Shown here in pieces: positions 35,848-46,131 of a DNA stretch of 64,000 nt (position 1 is the stretch's first letter; every line of letters begins with the position of its first letter). A program made the position numbers and the translations under genes. Source of the DNA: Salipiger thiooxidans (GTDB lineage Bacteria; Pseudomonadota; Alphaproteobacteria; Rhodobacterales; Rhodobacteraceae); NCBI RefSeq assembly GCF_900102075.1, contig NZ_FNAV01000012.1:62001-126000 (forward strand), read 5' to 3'. Below the pieces are notes generated by a model, which did not search any database, had not been told where the DNA came from, and was given only the letters and a program-made list of their open reading frames with translations.

Positions 35848-37596
35848 ATGTCGGAGAACGGAGGCTGGTCCGCCGCGCTGACGCGGTTCCTGAACCGTCT
35901 GCACGCGCGTCTTGCGGCCCGCGCCCGGACCACCGGCGCGCTGGTCTCGCAGCCCGAACCCCGCAGCACCGGCAGCTACGCGCGCGGCCTTCAGCTCTGC
36001 GCCGGCAACCTGATGTTCGCGGGGCACCTGGTCGAAGCCCCCGACGCGATGATCTGGGATCTCGATCCCCCCGACAGCGCCTGGGCGGAAGAGATCCAGG
36101 GCTTCCGCTGGCTCGACGATCTCGCCGCCGTCGGCGACGCCCGCGCGCGGCAGGTTGCGCAGCGCTGGCTCTGGGGCTGGATCGACCGCTATGGCACCGG
36201 CAAGGGCGACGGCTGGACCCCGGAGGCGGCGGGCCGCCGGCTGATCCGCTGCATCCACCACGCGCTCTTCCTGCTGCGCGGCGTCGAGGGTGACGCCTCG
36301 GCGCGGTTCCACCGGGCGCTCGCGGCGCAGGCGGTGTTCCTGAGCCGCCGCTGGCAGGGCGCCGCCCCGGGGCTGCCGCGTTTCGAGGCGCTGACCGGGC
36401 TGCTCTACGCCGGGCTCTCGCTCGAGGGCATGGGCCCGCAGGTCGAGCCCGCGCGCCGGGCGCTGGCACGGGACTGCGCGGCGCAGGTCGATGCCGAGGG
36501 CGGCATCCCCACCCGCAATCCCGAGGAACTGCTCGAGGTCTTCACCCTGCTGACATGGGCCCGTGCGGCGCTCGAGGCCGAGGACAAGGCCCCCGACGAG
36601 GCGCATGTGGCGGCGATCGGGCGCATCGCGCCGACGCTGCGGGCCCTGCGCCACGCCGATGGTGGGCTGGCGCGGTTCCAGGGCGGGGGCAGGGGGCTCG
36701 ACGGGCGGCTCGACATGGCGCTCGCCGCCTCCGGTGCCAAGCGGCGTCCGCCGGTCGGACTTGCCATGGGCTACGCGCGGCTCGCGGCGGCGCGCACCAG
36801 CGTCATCATCGATGCCGCGGCACCGCCCAGGGGGCGGGCCTCGGGCGATGCCCATGCCTCGACGCTGGCCTTCGAGCTCACCTCCGGGCGCCGCCCGGTC
36901 ATCGTGAGCTGTGGTTCGGGCGCGGTCTTCGGCGAGGACTGGCGGCGGGCCGGCCGGGCCACGCCCAGCCATTCGACGCTTTGCCTCGACGGCTATTCCA
37001 GCGCCCGGCTCGCCACTCCGGTGCGGATCGGCGGCATGGAGCGCGAGTATCTCGAGGACGCGCCCGCGCTGGTGCCGGTGCAGATGGCCCAGACCGAGGG
37101 CGGGACCCGCTTCGAAGGTGGCCACGACGGCTACCGCCGGACCCACGGGCTGACCCACGCACGGGTGCTCGATCTCGCCTACGACGGCCGCAGCCTGAGC
37201 GGCGAGGACATGCTGGTGACGCTTGACGAAGCCGACAAGGCCAGCTTCGACCGGCGCATGGACGCGGCGCGGCTGGCGGGCTTTCCGTGGCAGATCCGCT
37301 TCCACCTGCACCCGGACGTGGATGCGCGGCTCGACATGGGCGGCAGCGCAGTGTCGCTGGTGCTGCGCTCGGGCGAGGTCTGGGTGTTCCGCCCCGATGG
37401 CACCCCGCAACTGACGGTCGAGCCCTCGGTTTACCTCGAAAAAGGCAGATTGCGGCCCCGTGCCGCCAAACAGGTCGTTTTATCCGGGCGCGCGATGGAG
37501 TATGCGACGCGCATCCGCTGGTCCCTTGCCAAGGCACAGGACACCGCAATCGCGGTGCGAGACCTTGTCACGGACGAGACGGAGCCGACGCATTGA
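35848..37596 (+). CDS. Heparinase II/III family protein
   Basis: The 582-residue protein has an alpha-helical toroid-like N-terminal half (about 50-330) and a beta-sheet C-terminal half typical of heparinase II/III polysaccharide lyases. The C-terminal half shows [13 protein letters not shown] [15 protein letters not shown] and [18 protein letters not shown]. No signal peptide is visible, which is usual for this subgroup beside purH. The natural substrate is unknown; uronic-acid-containing polymers are the general target. It starts 98 bp after rsmB and ends 22 bp before purH. Confidence 0.85.
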   Translation: MSENGGWSAALTRFLNRLHARLAARARTTGALVSQPEPRSTGSYARGLQLCAGNLMFAGHLVEAPDAMIWDLDPPDSAWAEEIQGFRWLDDLAAVGDARARQVAQRWLWGWIDRYGTGKGDGWTPEAAGRRLIRCIHHALFLLRGVEGDASARFHRALAAQAVFLSRRWQGAAPGLPRFEALTGLLYAGLSLEGMGPQVEPARRALARDCAAQVDAEGGIPTRNPEELLEVFTLLTWARAALEAEDKAPDEAHVAAIGRIAPTLRALRHADGGLARFQGGGRGLDGRLDMALAASGAKRRPPVGLAMGYARLAAARTSVIIDAAAPPRGRASGDAHASTLAFELTSGRRPVIVSCGSGAVFGEDWRRAGRATPSHSTLCLDGYSSARLATPVRIGGMEREYLEDAPALVPVQMAQTEGGTRFEGGHDGYRRTHGLTHARVLDLAYDGRSLSGEDMLVTLDEADKASFDRRMDAARLAGFPWQIRFHLHPDVDARLDMGGSAVSLVLRSGEVWVFRPDGTPQLTVEPSVYLEKGRLRPRAAKQVVLSGRAMEYATRIRWSLAKAQDTAIAVRDLVTDETEPTH

Positions 37597-37618
37597 TCCA
37601 CCTGGGGACCCGAACCGT

Positions 37619-39208
37619 ATGCCTGACCTGCACAAAGTCGCCCGCGCACTGATTTCCGTATCCGACAAGACCGGCCTCATCGACCTCGGCCGGGCGCTGT
37701 CCGAACGGGGAATCGAGATTCTCTCCACCGGCGGTTCCGCCAAGGCGCTGCGCGACGAGGGCATCGCGGTCAAGGACGTGGCCGAGGTCACCGAGTTCCC
37801 CGAGATGATGGACGGCCGGGTCAAGACCCTGCACCCGCGCATCCACGGCGGCCTGCTGGCGCTGCGTGACAACGCCGACCACATGGCCTCGATGCAGGGC
37901 CACGCGATCCCCGAGATCGACCTGCTGGTGGTGAACCTCTACCCGTTCGAGGAAACCGTCGCCAAGGGCGCCGACTACGAGACCTGCATCGAGAACATCG
38001 ACATCGGTGGCCCCGCGATGATCCGCGCCGCAGCCAAGAACCACGCCTTCGTCAACGTGGTGACCGACATCGCCGACTACGCGCCGCTGCTGGCCGAGCT
38101 CGACGCCAATGACGGCGCCACCTCCTACGCGTTCCGCCAGAAGCTGGCGCTGACCGCCTACGCCCGCACCGGCGCCTACGACGCCGCCGTCTCGACCTGG
38201 ATGGCGGGCGCGCTGGGCGATGAGGCGCCGCGTCGCCGTGCCTTCGCCGGCGAGATCGCCCAGACCCTGCGCTACGGCGAGAACCCGCACCAGAAGGCCG
38301 CCTTCTACCGCGACGGCTCGGACCGTCCGGGCGTCGCCAGCGCCGTGCAGCATCAGGGCAAGGAGCTGAGCTACAACAACATCAACGACACCGACGCCGC
38401 CTTCGAGCTGGTCTCGGAGTTCCTGCCTTCGGATGGCCCGGCCTGCGCGATCATCAAGCACGCCAACCCCTGCGGCGTGGCCCGTGGCGCGACGCTCAGG
38501 GAAGCCTACCAGAAGGCCTTCGACTGCGACCGCACCTCGGCCTTCGGCGGCATTGTGGCGCTGAACATGAAGCTCGACATGGAGACCGCCGAGGCGATCA
38601 CCGAGATCTTCACCGAGGTGGTCATCGCGCCGGGTGCCGATGACGCCGCCAAGGAGGTCTTCGCGAAGAAGAAGAACCTGCGCCTGCTGACGACCTCGGG
38701 CCTTGCCAACACCGCCGAGCCGGGGCTGGCCTATCGCCAGGTGTCGGGCGGCTTTCTCGTGCAGGACAAGGACAACGGCCTGATCACCCTCGACGACCTG
38801 AAGGTGGTGACCAAGAAGCAGCCGACCGAGGACGAACTGCGCGACCTGCTCTTCGCGTGGAAGGTCGCCAAGCACGTGAAGTCCAACGCCATCGTCTACG
38901 TCAAGGACGGCGCCACCGTGGGCGTGGGCGCGGGCCAGATGAGCCGCGTCGACTCGGCGCTGATTGCCGCCAAGAAATCCGAGCGCATGGCCGAGGCACT
39001 GGGCCTGCCCGAGGCGCTGACCAAGGGCTCGGCCGTGGCGTCGGACGCGTTCTTCCCCTTCGCTGACGGGCTGCTCGAAGCGGCTGCGGCGGGCGCCACC
39101 ACGGTGATCCAGCCGGGCGGCTCGATGCGTGACAACGAGGTGATCGCGGCGGCCGACGAGGCGGGCCTCGCGATGGTCTTCACCGGAATGCGCCACTTCC
39201 GCCACTGA
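37619..39208 (+). CDS. purH: Bifunctional AICAR formyltransferase / IMP cyclohydrolase PurH
   Basis: PurH catalyses the last two steps of de novo IMP synthesis. The 529-residue protein has the N-terminal cyclohydrolase domain ([37 protein letters not shown]) and the C-terminal formyltransferase domain. The latter has the KHANPCG catalytic Lys-His motif, [10 protein letters not shown], and the ending [15 protein letters not shown] [11 protein letters not shown]. The start at 37619 gives the family N-terminus. A strong intrinsic terminator ends the unit. Confidence 0.97.
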   Translation: MPDLHKVARALISVSDKTGLIDLGRALSERGIEILSTGGSAKALRDEGIAVKDVAEVTEFPEMMDGRVKTLHPRIHGGLLALRDNADHMASMQGHAIPEIDLLVVNLYPFEETVAKGADYETCIENIDIGGPAMIRAAAKNHAFVNVVTDIADYAPLLAELDANDGATSYAFRQKLALTAYARTGAYDAAVSTWMAGALGDEAPRRRAFAGEIAQTLRYGENPHQKAAFYRDGSDRPGVASAVQHQGKELSYNNINDTDAAFELVSEFLPSDGPACAIIKHANPCGVARGATLREAYQKAFDCDRTSAFGGIVALNMKLDMETAEAITEIFTEVVIAPGADDAAKEVFAKKKNLRLLTTSGLANTAEPGLAYRQVSGGFLVQDKDNGLITLDDLKVVTKKQPTEDELRDLLFAWKVAKHVKSNAIVYVKDGATVGVGAGQMSRVDSALIAAKKSERMAEALGLPEALTKGSAVASDAFFPFADGLLEAAAAGATTVIQPGGSMRDNEVIAAADEAGLAMVFTGMRHFRH

Positions 39209-39237
39209 GGCAGCGGGCCGTTTCCGGAAACAGAGAA

Positions 39238-39264
39238 GGGCCGGAGCGATGCTCCGGCCCTTTT
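39238..39264 (+). terminator. Intrinsic terminator of purH
   Basis: GGGCCGGAGC (39238-39247) pairs perfectly with GCTCCGGCCC (39251-39260) around a three-base loop and is followed by TTTT. It begins 30 bp after the purH stop codon. Confidence 0.92.
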
Positions 39265-39288
39265 GCGTTGATCCGGGATGGAAAGGGC

Positions 39289-39519
39289 TCAGCCCGTCCT
39301 CCGGCTCAGCACGACGTCGCGCTTGACGAGATGGTGCCAGCCCACGGCCATGGCGATGTGGCCCGGCACCAGAAGCGCGAGGACCCAGCCAAGTTTGCCG
39401 TGCCATTCCGCCGGCGCCCGCATCCACGCGATGCCGGCTTCGCGGGGGGCAAAGACGGTCTTGCCAAGGTAGGTGAGCCCGCCCGGGCCGCCGCCGGGGC
39501 GGGCATCGACGGATGCCAA
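39289..39519 (-). pseudogene. Remnant of a cytochrome b561-type protein (C-terminal part)
   Basis: The frame of about 76 residues contains APAEWHGKLGWVLALLVPGH and AMAVGWHHLVKRDVVLSRR. This is the last helix region of a cytochrome b561, with the haem-binding His positions GH and WHH. A functional b561 has about 170 to 190 residues and four helices; here only the C-terminal portion is seen, and no preceding helices follow on this strand toward 39617. It is probably a decayed gene fragment. The rest of the 39265-39616 gap holds nothing else I can support. Confidence 0.6.
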
Positions 39520-39616
39520 GTCCCTGAAATGCAGACGAAATCAGACGCCCGAACCGCAAGAGGCCGGAGCTTTCGCCCCGGCCCCCCGTGATCCCTGCGA
39601 TGCCCTGCGGCAGCGG

Positions 39617-40933
39617 TTACTGGACCTGCGGCTCCTCCAGCCCCTCGGGCTGGCCCACCACCACGAAGCGCAGCGCGTCCGGGCGCAGGACCCGTGCCGC
39701 GACCCGCTTCACGTCGTCCTGCGTCACCGCCTCGATGCGATCGTTGCGGCTGGCGATGTAGTCGGCGGGAAGTCCGTCCATCTGCATCCCCACGAGGATC
39801 CGCGCGATGGTGCCGTTGCCGTCGAAGCGCAGCGGGTAGGCGCCGGTGAGGTAGGTCTTGGTCTGCTCGAGTTCCTGCTCGGTCACGCCCTCGGACGCCA
39901 TCTTCGCCCATTCGTCGCGGATCACCGAGATCGCCTCGGCGATGCGGTCGTTGGCCGAGGCGACGCGGCCCATCAGCAGCTCGGCATGGTCCATGCCGGC
40001 GAGATAGGAATAGACGCCGTAGGTGAGCCCGCGCTTCTCGCGCACCTCGTTCATCAGCCGGGACTCGAAGCTGCCGCCGCCGAGGATGGTGTTCATCACG
40101 TAGGCGGCGAAGAAGTCGGGATCGTCGATGGCCAGCCCCTCGTGCCCGAAGACCGCCACCGACTGCGGCGTGTCGAAGGGCACGACGGTGGTGCCGGCGG
40201 TGGTCTCGGCGGCCACGTCCGGGGGCAGGGCGGGGCCGGTCTCGGGCAGGTCGCCCAGCAGCCGGTCGATCAGCGCGGAAAGCTCCTCGGGGGTGATGTC
40301 GCCCGCGGCGGCGATGTAGACCCGGTCGCGGGTCATGGTGGCGTCATGGGCGGCGATCATGTCGTCTCGGTCGAGCGCGGTGACGCTCTGCTCGGTGCCC
40401 TGCGGATCCGAGCCGTAGGGGTGGTCGCCGAAGACCATGGCGTCGAAGGTGGCGCTGGCGATGGCGTCGGGGTCCATGGCGTCGCTGCGGATGCCCGAGA
40501 GCACCTGTTCGCGCACCCGGTCGATGGCGTCCTGATCGAAGCGCGGGTTCACGAGGCTCTCGCGCAGCAGCTCCACCGCCGCGTCGCGGTTCTCGGACAG
40601 GAAGCGGGCCGAGACCGAAACCGCATCGGCGCTGGCATCGTAGTCGAAGCTGGCGGCGAGCTGCTCGCGCGCCTCTGCAAAGCCGCGGGCGTCGAGTTCG
40701 CCCGCGCCTTCCTCGAGCAGCCCGACCATGAGGTTGGTGGCGCCGCGCTTGCCGGGCGCGTCGAGCGACGTGCCGCCGCGGAAGCGGATCTGCAGCGAGG
40801 TGAAGGGGATCGAGGGTTCCTCGACCAGCCAGGCCTTGAAGCCGAGCGGCGTCTCGACCTGCTGGATGTCGATCTCGGCCAGCACCGGCGTGGCGAGGAA
40901 GAGGCTGAAGACAAATGCGAGAAGCGGTTTCAT
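39617..40933 (-). CDS. M16 family peptidase subunit without the zinc motif
   Basis: The 438-residue protein has a signal peptide (MKPLLAFVFSLFLATPVLA) and two M16 halves. The position of the HxxEH metal motif reads GATNLMVGLLEEGAG, so it is not catalytic by itself. The C-terminal substrate-binding R/Y motif RLMNEVREKRGLTYGVYS is kept. This is the usual division in paired M16 proteins: it would form a dimer with the active subunit encoded directly upstream, with which it overlaps by 4 bp (ATGA). It is expected in the periplasm. Confidence 0.88.
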   Translation of the reverse strand: MKPLLAFVFSLFLATPVLAEIDIQQVETPLGFKAWLVEEPSIPFTSLQIRFRGGTSLDAPGKRGATNLMVGLLEEGAGELDARGFAEAREQLAASFDYDASADAVSVSARFLSENRDAAVELLRESLVNPRFDQDAIDRVREQVLSGIRSDAMDPDAIASATFDAMVFGDHPYGSDPQGTEQSVTALDRDDMIAAHDATMTRDRVYIAAAGDITPEELSALIDRLLGDLPETGPALPPDVAAETTAGTTVVPFDTPQSVAVFGHEGLAIDDPDFFAAYVMNTILGGGSFESRLMNEVREKRGLTYGVYSYLAGMDHAELLMGRVASANDRIAEAISVIRDEWAKMASEGVTEQELEQTKTYLTGAYPLRFDGNGTIARILVGMQMDGLPADYIASRNDRIEAVTQDDVKRVAARVLRPDALRFVVVGQPEGLEEPQVQ

Positions 40934-42321
40934 TGGCTGATCTCCCCGGCCGGAGCGGGCCCGTCCACGGGCATCAGGTAGCCGGTGACCGACTGCTTGC
41001 GGTCAAAGACCTTGCGCGCGGCCTCGACGATCTCGTCCGCGGTGATGGATTGCAGCACCTCGGGCCACGCGCGCACGTCCTCGATGGTGAGCCCGGTGGT
41101 CAGGGCATTGCCGTAGCGCCGCGCCAGCGAGCCCACGTCGTCGCGCTGGTAGATGCGCTCGGCGCGCAGGCGGAACTTGATCCGCTCGAGCTGCGCCGGG
41201 TCGACGCCCTCGTCGAGGAACTCTGCCAGCGCCCCGTCGAGCGCCGCCTCGGCATCTTCCAGCGACATGCCCTTGGCGGGCACGACGACCAGCCCGAAGG
41301 TGGTGTCGTCGTAGGAACTCGCGTCGTAGAAGGTCCCGGTATAGAGCGCCTTGCGGGTCTCGAACTGCAGCTTGCGGTTCAGCACCGAGGTCTGGCCGCC
41401 GCCGAGGATCTTGTCGAGCAGCACCAGCGCCGCGGCCTCGCGCTGCGCGCCGGGGTCACGCTCGGGGGCGAGGTAGGTGCGCATGACGTAGGGCTGCGCG
41501 ACGCGGGCGTCCTTGAAGACCAGCCGGCGTTCGGCGCTCTGCGGCGGTTCCTGCGGGCGTTCGCGCGGGGCACCGACCTCGGGGTTGGCGGCAAGCGGAC
41601 CGTAGTGTTCCTCGGCCAGCTGCCGGACCTCGTCCGGGGTCACGTCGCCCGCCACGATGACGATGGCGTTGTTGGGCGCGTAATTGCGGTGGTAAAAGGC
41701 GTTGGCATCTTCAAGACCCAGCGTCTCCATCTCGTGCCGCCAGCCGATGATCGGCACGCCGTAGCGGTGGTTGAGGTACTGCGCCGCCCCCATCTGCTCG
41801 CGCATCAGCGCTGACGGGTCGTTCTCGGTGCGCATGTTGCGCTCTTCGATGATGACGTCGCGCTCGGTCAGGATGTCCTCTTCCGACAGGTCGAGGTTGA
41901 CCATCCGGTCCGCTTCCATCTCCATCATCAGCCCGAGCCGGTCGGCGGCGACGCGCTGGTAATAGGCGGTCTGGTCGTAGGAGGTGAAGGCGTTGTCGGT
42001 GCCGCCGTTCTCTGCGACCACCCGCGAGAACTCGCCGGGTTCGAGCGTCTTGGTGCCCTTGAAGAGCAGGTGTTCGAGGAAATGCGCGACGCCGGAATGG
42101 CCTGCGGTCTCGTCCGCCGATCCTGCCTTGTACCAGACCATGTGGACCACGACCGGGGCCCGGTGATCCTCGACCACCACGACCTCGAGACCGTTGTCGA
42201 GGGTGAAGGTCGAGACCTGGTCACCCGTTTCCGGCGTGGCGGGCGAATCCTGCGCGGGCGCGGGTGGCGCGGCAAGGCAGAGGGCGGCGGCGGCGGCCGC
42301 GGCGAGCTTCTTCATGGGCAC
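40930..42321 (-). CDS. M16 family zinc metallopeptidase, catalytic subunit
   Basis: The 463-residue protein has a signal peptide ending near PPAPAQ and the inverted zinc motif HFLEHLLFKGT (HxxEH), with the distal Glu in ENGGTDNAFTSYDQTAYY. It would degrade short peptides in the periplasm and pair with the downstream non-catalytic subunit, whose start overlaps its stop. The pair follows the DUF3035 lipoprotein and lspA genes on the same strand, a common order in this group. Confidence 0.9.
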   Translation of the reverse strand: MPMKKLAAAAAAALCLAAPPAPAQDSPATPETGDQVSTFTLDNGLEVVVVEDHRAPVVVHMVWYKAGSADETAGHSGVAHFLEHLLFKGTKTLEPGEFSRVVAENGGTDNAFTSYDQTAYYQRVAADRLGLMMEMEADRMVNLDLSEEDILTERDVIIEERNMRTENDPSALMREQMGAAQYLNHRYGVPIIGWRHEMETLGLEDANAFYHRNYAPNNAIVIVAGDVTPDEVRQLAEEHYGPLAANPEVGAPRERPQEPPQSAERRLVFKDARVAQPYVMRTYLAPERDPGAQREAAALVLLDKILGGGQTSVLNRKLQFETRKALYTGTFYDASSYDDTTFGLVVVPAKGMSLEDAEAALDGALAEFLDEGVDPAQLERIKFRLRAERIYQRDDVGSLARRYGNALTTGLTIEDVRAWPEVLQSITADEIVEAARKVFDRKQSVTGYLMPVDGPAPAGEISQ

Positions 42322-42462
42322 CTTTCCCCGGTTCTTGAGCCGTCCGGACCCCGGACGCGCCGATCAACCTATCCGCATGCGGAAAGGGTGCAAGCGGGGC
42401 TTGCGCGATCGTGAAGCGGCGGCATCGGCCCGTGGATCCCGCGTGCCGGGGTGGGGGAGGCG

Positions 42463-42993
42463 TTACTCTTCCCAGCCTTCCGGCGGTGCCGAGGGCGTCT
42501 GCGCGCCGGCGCGGCGGTAGGCGTCAAGCGCGGAGCGGCTGTCGAGCGATTGCTCCTCGTAGGCCTTGTTGTACTCGTCCTCGGGGAAGAGCTTGAACGA
42601 GAACAGCGACTTGCGCTTGCGGTACTCGAGATCGTCCGAGGCCAGCCGGGTGCGGATGCCGGGCTCGGTGCCGTAGCGGGTGGCGCGGTTGACCAGCGCC
42701 GCGTCGCCGCCCGAGGGTGTGCCGCCGGCGTTGACCCGCGCGGGGTTGCCGCCAAGGGCCGCGACCGCGTCGGCCTTCGGCGTCTGGTCGGTGCGGTTGG
42801 CGCTGCCCGGCGTGGGCGACGGCAGGGCGTTGTAGCTCTCGGGCTGCTGCAGGGGCTTGTTGGGAACGATGGCGAATTCGTTGGGCGTGCCGCTGTTGGT
42901 CTTCAGACGGTGCAGCCCGACGTCGCGCCCGAGCGAAGAACAGCCCGCCAGCCCGATCAGCCCCATCATCAGCACACAGTGCGACAGCTTCAT
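42463..42993 (-). CDS. DUF3035 domain-containing lipoprotein
   Basis: The 176-residue product starts MKLSHCVLMMGLIGLAGC, so Cys18 is the likely lipidated residue. It is followed by a low-complexity Pro/Asn-rich stretch and a charged C-terminus (EYRKRKSLFSFKLFPEDEYN). It belongs to DUF3035, which occurs in this position downstream of lspA in the group. Two ATG codons lie six bases apart; the second (42993) is chosen because GGAGA lies directly before the first, which leaves proper spacing only for the second. The function is unknown. Confidence 0.82.
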   Translation of the reverse strand: MKLSHCVLMMGLIGLAGCSSLGRDVGLHRLKTNSGTPNEFAIVPNKPLQQPESYNALPSPTPGSANRTDQTPKADAVAALGGNPARVNAGGTPSGGDAALVNRATRYGTEPGIRTRLASDDLEYRKRKSLFSFKLFPEDEYNKAYEEQSLDSRSALDAYRRAGAQTPSAPPEGWEE

Positions 42994-43046
42994 TGCCATT
43001 CTCCGGTTCTTGCTCGTTCCTGCTTTAACCCATGAACCGCGCGGCG

Positions 43047-43535
43047 TCACGAGCCCTTTTTCCCCGCTTTCGCGCCGGTTTGCCGGCCTGGCAACAGCAC
43101 CAGACCCACGGCGCCGGCAAAGATCGCGATATCGGCGACGTTGAAGGCGAAGGGGTTGTCGAGACCGCAGCAGGACATGTTGAGAAAGTCCGCCACGGCG
43201 CCATAAAGCAGCCGGTCGACCACGTTGCCGAGCGCGCCTCCGACGAGCAGCCCGCCCGCCACCAGCGCCGCCGGCCCCGGCGGATCGCGGCGCAGCCAGA
43301 GCAGCACGAAGAGCACGATGCCGAGCGCCACCGAGATCAGCACCCAGCGGGTGTTGTCGCCGCCGCCGAAGAGGCCGAAGTTGATGCCGTTGTTCCACGC
43401 CATGCGGAAGTTCAGGAACGGCGGCCACACGTCGATGGCGAGCTTGCGGTCAAGCTCCATCACGTGCACCACCAGCCACTTGCTGGCCTGGTCGATCAGA
43501 AAGGTGACCAGCGCCACCCAGGCCACTGTCCGCAT
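43047..43535 (-). CDS. lspA: Lipoprotein signal peptidase LspA
   Basis: LspA cleaves the signal peptide of prolipoproteins in the inner membrane. The 162-residue protein has four hydrophobic segments and the two catalytic aspartates in NVVDRLLYGAVADFLN and FNVADIAIFAG. The N-terminal DQASKWLV segment is also typical. It lies 53 bp upstream of the DUF3035 lipoprotein gene, consistent with a lipoprotein-related operon. Confidence 0.95.
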   Translation of the reverse strand: MRTVAWVALVTFLIDQASKWLVVHVMELDRKLAIDVWPPFLNFRMAWNNGINFGLFGGGDNTRWVLISVALGIVLFVLLWLRRDPPGPAALVAGGLLVGGALGNVVDRLLYGAVADFLNMSCCGLDNPFAFNVADIAIFAGAVGLVLLPGRQTGAKAGKKGS

Positions 43536-43605
43536 GGCTCTGTCCCTGTCCTGTCCTGCCTCCGCCCCGCTCTACCTGCAACGGCGCGGCTTGGAAACCC
43601 ATGGC

Positions 43606-44781
43606 TCATGGCAATGCCGTGAGTGCACGCAGGAAGGCGCCGAAATCGGCCACCGCTTCGGACAAGGGAATCTCGGCCCCGTCGTTGACGGTCAGCGCCA
43701 CGCACCAGTCCCGCCCGCGCACATCGCGCATCAGCGCCGTGAAGTTGAGCACGCCCGGCTCGGAGCCGCCCTTGTAGGCGATGCGCTGCCAGAGCGCCGG
43801 GTCGGGCGTCACCGGGCCCGGGTTCACCTGCATCAGCGGCAGCTCCGCGAGCGGCGCCCCCAGCGCGCAGAGCCGGTCAAGCGGCAGTGTCCACTCCACC
43901 CCCGGCACGAAGGGCCCGCCCACCTGCGCGGGCGCCGGAAGCTGCTCGGCCGCGCGCGCGGCAAGGGCAGGGCGCTCGGCCACCGGGGCGGCAAGCCACG
44001 CCTCGCGCAGCGCGGCATCGGCCTTCAGCCCGAAGAAGGCTCGGGTGGAGAGAAAGTCCTCCGGCGCGATCTCCAGCCGCGCCGCCACCCGCGCCGCGCC
44101 CAGCGTGTCGATCAGCAGGTCGGTGGCGGTGTTGTCGCTCTCGGCGATCATCGCCAGCGCAACGCTGTGCAGGGTGACGGGCGCGCCTTCGGGAAAGTCC
44201 TGCATGCGCCCGGTGGGCAGCGAGCGGTGCCGGGGCGCCAGCCGCACCACATCGGCCCAGTCGCGCCGCCCGGCGGCGATGTCCTCGGCCAGCACCGAGA
44301 GCACGCCGATCTTGAAGGCCGAACCAACCGCCAGCGGCACGTCACTCTCCCGCGCCGCCAGCACCTCGCCGTCGCGCAGCGCCAGCCACGCGGTCTTGCG
44401 CCCGAGCCCCGCCAGCAGCGCCTCGGCCTCGGCAAGCCCGCCCACCCGCGGCTCGGGTGCGTCGAACCAGAGCACCGCCACGCGCCCCTCGCCATCGAGG
44501 GCGATCCGGGCCCGCACCAGATGGCTCGCGGTCTCGACCTGGTAATCCTCGCCCGTGGCCACGATGTCCTCGACCGCGCCGATCTGGTCGCGCAGCCCCG
44601 CCAGCACCTGCTGCAAGGTCTCGCGCGGCACCTCCGCCACGAGCGCCGGCGCCAGCGCCACCGCGTCGTCGCCCGCGAGCAACGCGAGCAGCGCCGCCTC
44701 GTCCTCCTCGGCCGCCGCCGCGACCCCGGCACCGGCGAACACCACCGCCAGCGCCACCCAAAATGCGTTCCGAAAACCCAC
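43606..44781 (-). CDS. Serine hydrolase of the class A beta-lactamase fold (Cpe/LpqF-like)
   Basis: The 391-residue product has a signal peptide (FWVALAVVFAGAGVAAAA), an N-terminal domain of about 110 residues, and a beta-lactamase-like domain. The three active-site elements are present: SxxK at Ser154-Lys157 (GSAFKIG), SDN at 215-217 (ESDNTATD), and KGG at 337-339 (YKGGSEPGV). The omega-loop Glu of true class A enzymes is not seen where expected, and the two-domain build resembles the Cpe/LpqF (ORF12-like) esterase group. Beta-lactamase activity should not be assumed. The start is GTG at 44781, chosen for the GAGGGAGGG ribosome-binding site. Confidence 0.75.
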   Translation of the reverse strand: MGFRNAFWVALAVVFAGAGVAAAAEEDEAALLALLAGDDAVALAPALVAEVPRETLQQVLAGLRDQIGAVEDIVATGEDYQVETASHLVRARIALDGEGRVAVLWFDAPEPRVGGLAEAEALLAGLGRKTAWLALRDGEVLAARESDVPLAVGSAFKIGVLSVLAEDIAAGRRDWADVVRLAPRHRSLPTGRMQDFPEGAPVTLHSVALAMIAESDNTATDLLIDTLGAARVAARLEIAPEDFLSTRAFFGLKADAALREAWLAAPVAERPALAARAAEQLPAPAQVGGPFVPGVEWTLPLDRLCALGAPLAELPLMQVNPGPVTPDPALWQRIAYKGGSEPGVLNFTALMRDVRGRDWCVALTVNDGAEIPLSEAVADFGAFLRALTALP

Positions 44782-44918
44782 GCCGGCCCTCCCTCTGACA
44801 CGCGGGCCAGTGTGCCGCTCCCATCCCGGGACGCAACCCCACCCATCCTCGTCCGGAAACGACCTCACCACCCGCCGTCCGGAAACGAAAAAGAGGGACC
44901 CGGTCTCCCGCGCCCCTC

Positions 44919-44979
44919 CTTCATCTTGCCAAATAAACTCCGGGGGAGTCCGCGTCAGCGGACGGGGGCAGCGCCCCCT
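44919..44979. repeat. Dispersed intergenic hairpin repeat, copy E
   Basis: CTTCATCTTGCC, AAATAAACTCCGGGGG, the hairpin GTCCGC/GCGGAC and the palindrome GGGGGCAGCGCCCCC follow one another. This is the cleanest full-length copy. It lies between the hydrolase start and the dapA 3' end; the remaining part of the 44782-45123 gap shows nothing recognisable. Confidence 0.8.
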
Positions 44980-45123
44980 CTGTCGCCACCTCGGTCCCCT
45001 CGCAGCGCCGCCGGGACTGGACCCCGAACCGGATCAACACGCCGACCGGCAGCGACCGGAAAACCGCCTGCCAATCTCAGGATGCGGCGCGCCCGAAAAC
45101 GCGCCGCATCCGCAGGTCTGTGC

Positions 45124-45999
45124 TCAGTTCAGCAGCCCGGCGTGGCGCAGCGCGTCGTCGAGCCGGGCCCGCACCGGCTCGGTCACGGGCAGCAGCGGCA
45201 GGCGCATCTCTTCCTCGCAGAGGCCAAGGCGCGCCATGGCGTATTTCGCGCCGCAGACGCCGGGCTCGGCGAAGATCGCCTGGTGCAGCGGCATCAGCCG
45301 GTCCTGGATCGTCAGCGCCTTGCCATAATCGCCGGCGAGCGTCGCTTCCTGCAGTTCCGAGCAGAGCTTCGGCGCCACGTTCGCGGTCACCGAGATGCAG
45401 CCGATACCGCCCTGGGCGTTGAAGCCGTGCGCGGTGGCGTCCTCGCCCGAGAGCTGGATGAAGTCCGGGCCGCAGGTGATGCGCTGGGCGCAAACCCGCG
45501 CAAGGTCACCGGTGGCGTCCTTGACGCCGATGATGCGCGGCAGCTTCGCGAGCTCGCCCATGGTGGCGGGCGACATGTCCACCGCCGAACGGCCGGGGAT
45601 GTTGTAGATCACGATCGGGATCTCGGCGCAGTCGTGCAGCGCCTTGAAATGCGCGTAGAGCCCGGCCTGCGTCGGCTTGTTGTAATAGGGCGTCACCACC
45701 AGCGCCGCATCGGCGCCCACGGTCTTGGCGAACTGCACGAAGCGCATCGCCTCGTCGGTGTTGTTCGACCCGGCGCCCGCGATCACCGGGATGCGCCCGG
45801 CCACGGCCTCGACCACGCAGGCGATGACCGCCTCGTGCTCCTTGTGGGTGAGCGTCGGGCTCTCGCCGGTCGTGCCCACCGGCACGAGCCCGTGGCTGCC
45901 TTCGGCCACGTGCCACTCGACGAGACGTTTGAGCGTGTCGAAATCCACTGCACCGTCCTTGAACGGCGTGACCAGGGCAGGCATCGAACCTTTCAACAT
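45124..45999 (-). CDS. dapA: 4-hydroxy-tetrahydrodipicolinate synthase DapA
   Basis: DapA condenses pyruvate and aspartate semialdehyde, the first step of the lysine/diaminopimelate branch. The 291-residue TIM-barrel protein has [13 protein letters not shown], the [10 protein letters not shown] motif, [15 protein letters not shown], the catalytic Tyr in IVIYNIPGR, and the Schiff-base Lys in [11 protein letters not shown]. The start at 45999 ([13 protein letters not shown]) has AGGAG upstream. It is divergent from the lytic transglycosylase gene, with 132 bp between the starts. Confidence 0.95.
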   Translation of the reverse strand: MLKGSMPALVTPFKDGAVDFDTLKRLVEWHVAEGSHGLVPVGTTGESPTLTHKEHEAVIACVVEAVAGRIPVIAGAGSNNTDEAMRFVQFAKTVGADAALVVTPYYNKPTQAGLYAHFKALHDCAEIPIVIYNIPGRSAVDMSPATMGELAKLPRIIGVKDATGDLARVCAQRITCGPDFIQLSGEDATAHGFNAQGGIGCISVTANVAPKLCSELQEATLAGDYGKALTIQDRLMPLHQAIFAEPGVCGAKYAMARLGLCEEEMRLPLLPVTEPVRARLDDALRHAGLLN

Positions 46000-46059
46000 A
46001 ACACGCTCCTTTATCCGTTTATCGTCGTGACAAGAGGTCCGGCCTGAAGGGATTGTGAG

Positions 46060-46088
46060 TTGGAAGCCAACCGCCGCCGGGATATCCT
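46060..46088 (+). promoter_or_regulatory. Probable promoter of the lytic transglycosylase gene
   Basis: TTGGAA (46060-46065) and TATCCT (46083-46088) are separated by exactly 17 bp, 43 bp before the slt start codon. Confidence 0.5.
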
Positions 46089-46131
46089 CTGAAGCGCGTC
46101 TATTCCTTTTCAAGCCGGAAATTGCAAGCTC

